From positions 1-5,673 of the forward strand of contig JAIFLS010000197.1 in assembly GCA_020048935.1 (NCBI GenBank): a stretch of 5,673 nucleotides of DNA, read 5' to 3'. Both the position numbers and the translations under genes were made by a program. Below the pieces are notes generated by a model, which saw nothing but the letters and a program-made list of their open reading frames with translations, did no database searches and was not told where the DNA came from. Shown piece by piece: positions 5,605 to 5,673 of this stretch. Numbering within the stretch: the first letter of the stretch is position 1; the number at the start of each line of letters is the position of its first letter. Source of the stretch: a bacterium. Its GTDB lineage: Bacteria > Verrucomicrobiota > Kiritimatiellia > UBA8416.

Positions 5605-5673
5605 ATGAATAAGATCATCTATATGGACAACAACGCGACGACGTCCGTGGCGCCGGAAGCGTTCGAGGCGATG
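5605..5673 (+). CDS. nifS: Cysteine desulfurase NifS, N-terminus (cut by window edge)
   Basis: Only the first 23 codons are present, still open at the last base. They read MNKIIYMDNNATTSVAPEAF and on to EAM, matching the start of NifS/IscS-type class V aminotransferase-fold cysteine desulfurases (the YxDNNATT signature). These PLP enzymes take sulfur from L-cysteine as a protein persulfide, giving alanine, and hand it to NifU. GAGGGG (5593-5598), overlapping the nifU stop, lies six bases before ATG 5605, so translation is probably coupled. NifS rather than IscS is chosen from the neighbouring nifU; the active-site lysine and cysteine are outside the window. Confidence 0.85.
   Translation, partial: MNKIIYMDNNATTSVAPEAFEAM

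Overview
This is a bacterial chromosomal stretch of mostly housekeeping genes. Coding regions are GC-rich and intergenic DNA is more AT-rich. A FloA-family flotillin, a NIF-type NifU/NifS pair and a short ProB together suggest an anaerobic or microaerophilic bacterium outside the well-studied Proteobacteria. My tentative guess is the PVC group (Kiritimatiellota, Lentisphaerota or Verrucomicrobiota), from recollection of which groups carry FloA and its small neighbour. No sequence search was possible, so the taxonomy is inference.

Layout. Bases 1-117 are non-coding leader with a perfect 18-bp palindrome and a short run of 9-nt A-rich repeats. proB (118-939, +) and proA (969-2222, +) form a proline operon. 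A 163-bp convergent spacer with two hairpins follows. On the minus strand, floA (3965 to 2952) is followed, with its stop inside the next ribosome binding site, by a gene for a 185-residue membrane-anchored protein of unknown function (2943 to 2386). Bases 3966-4262 are a divergent intergenic region with a strong promoter for tRNA-Val(CAC) at 4263-4339. Bases 4340-4640 are non-coding and carry several dyads, a candidate promoter and a hairpin followed by five T. Then come nifU (4641-5594, +) and the first 23 codons of nifS (from 5605, running off the window).

How the genes work together. ProB and ProA catalyse the first two steps of proline synthesis from glutamate; a third enzyme (ProC) is not in the window. 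FloA should form membrane scaffolds, and its coupled neighbour, a single-pass membrane protein with a low-complexity linker and a conserved-looking C-terminus, probably acts at the same membrane. NifS supplies sulfur from cysteine and NifU scaffolds the Fe-S cluster. With no other nif gene in view, the pair may well be the general Fe-S assembly machine rather than part of nitrogen fixation.

I see no mobile element, CRISPR array or defence system. The least understood part is the floA-coupled protein; the most unusual non-coding structures are the palindrome and 9-nt repeat before proB, and the hairpin-rich nifU leader.
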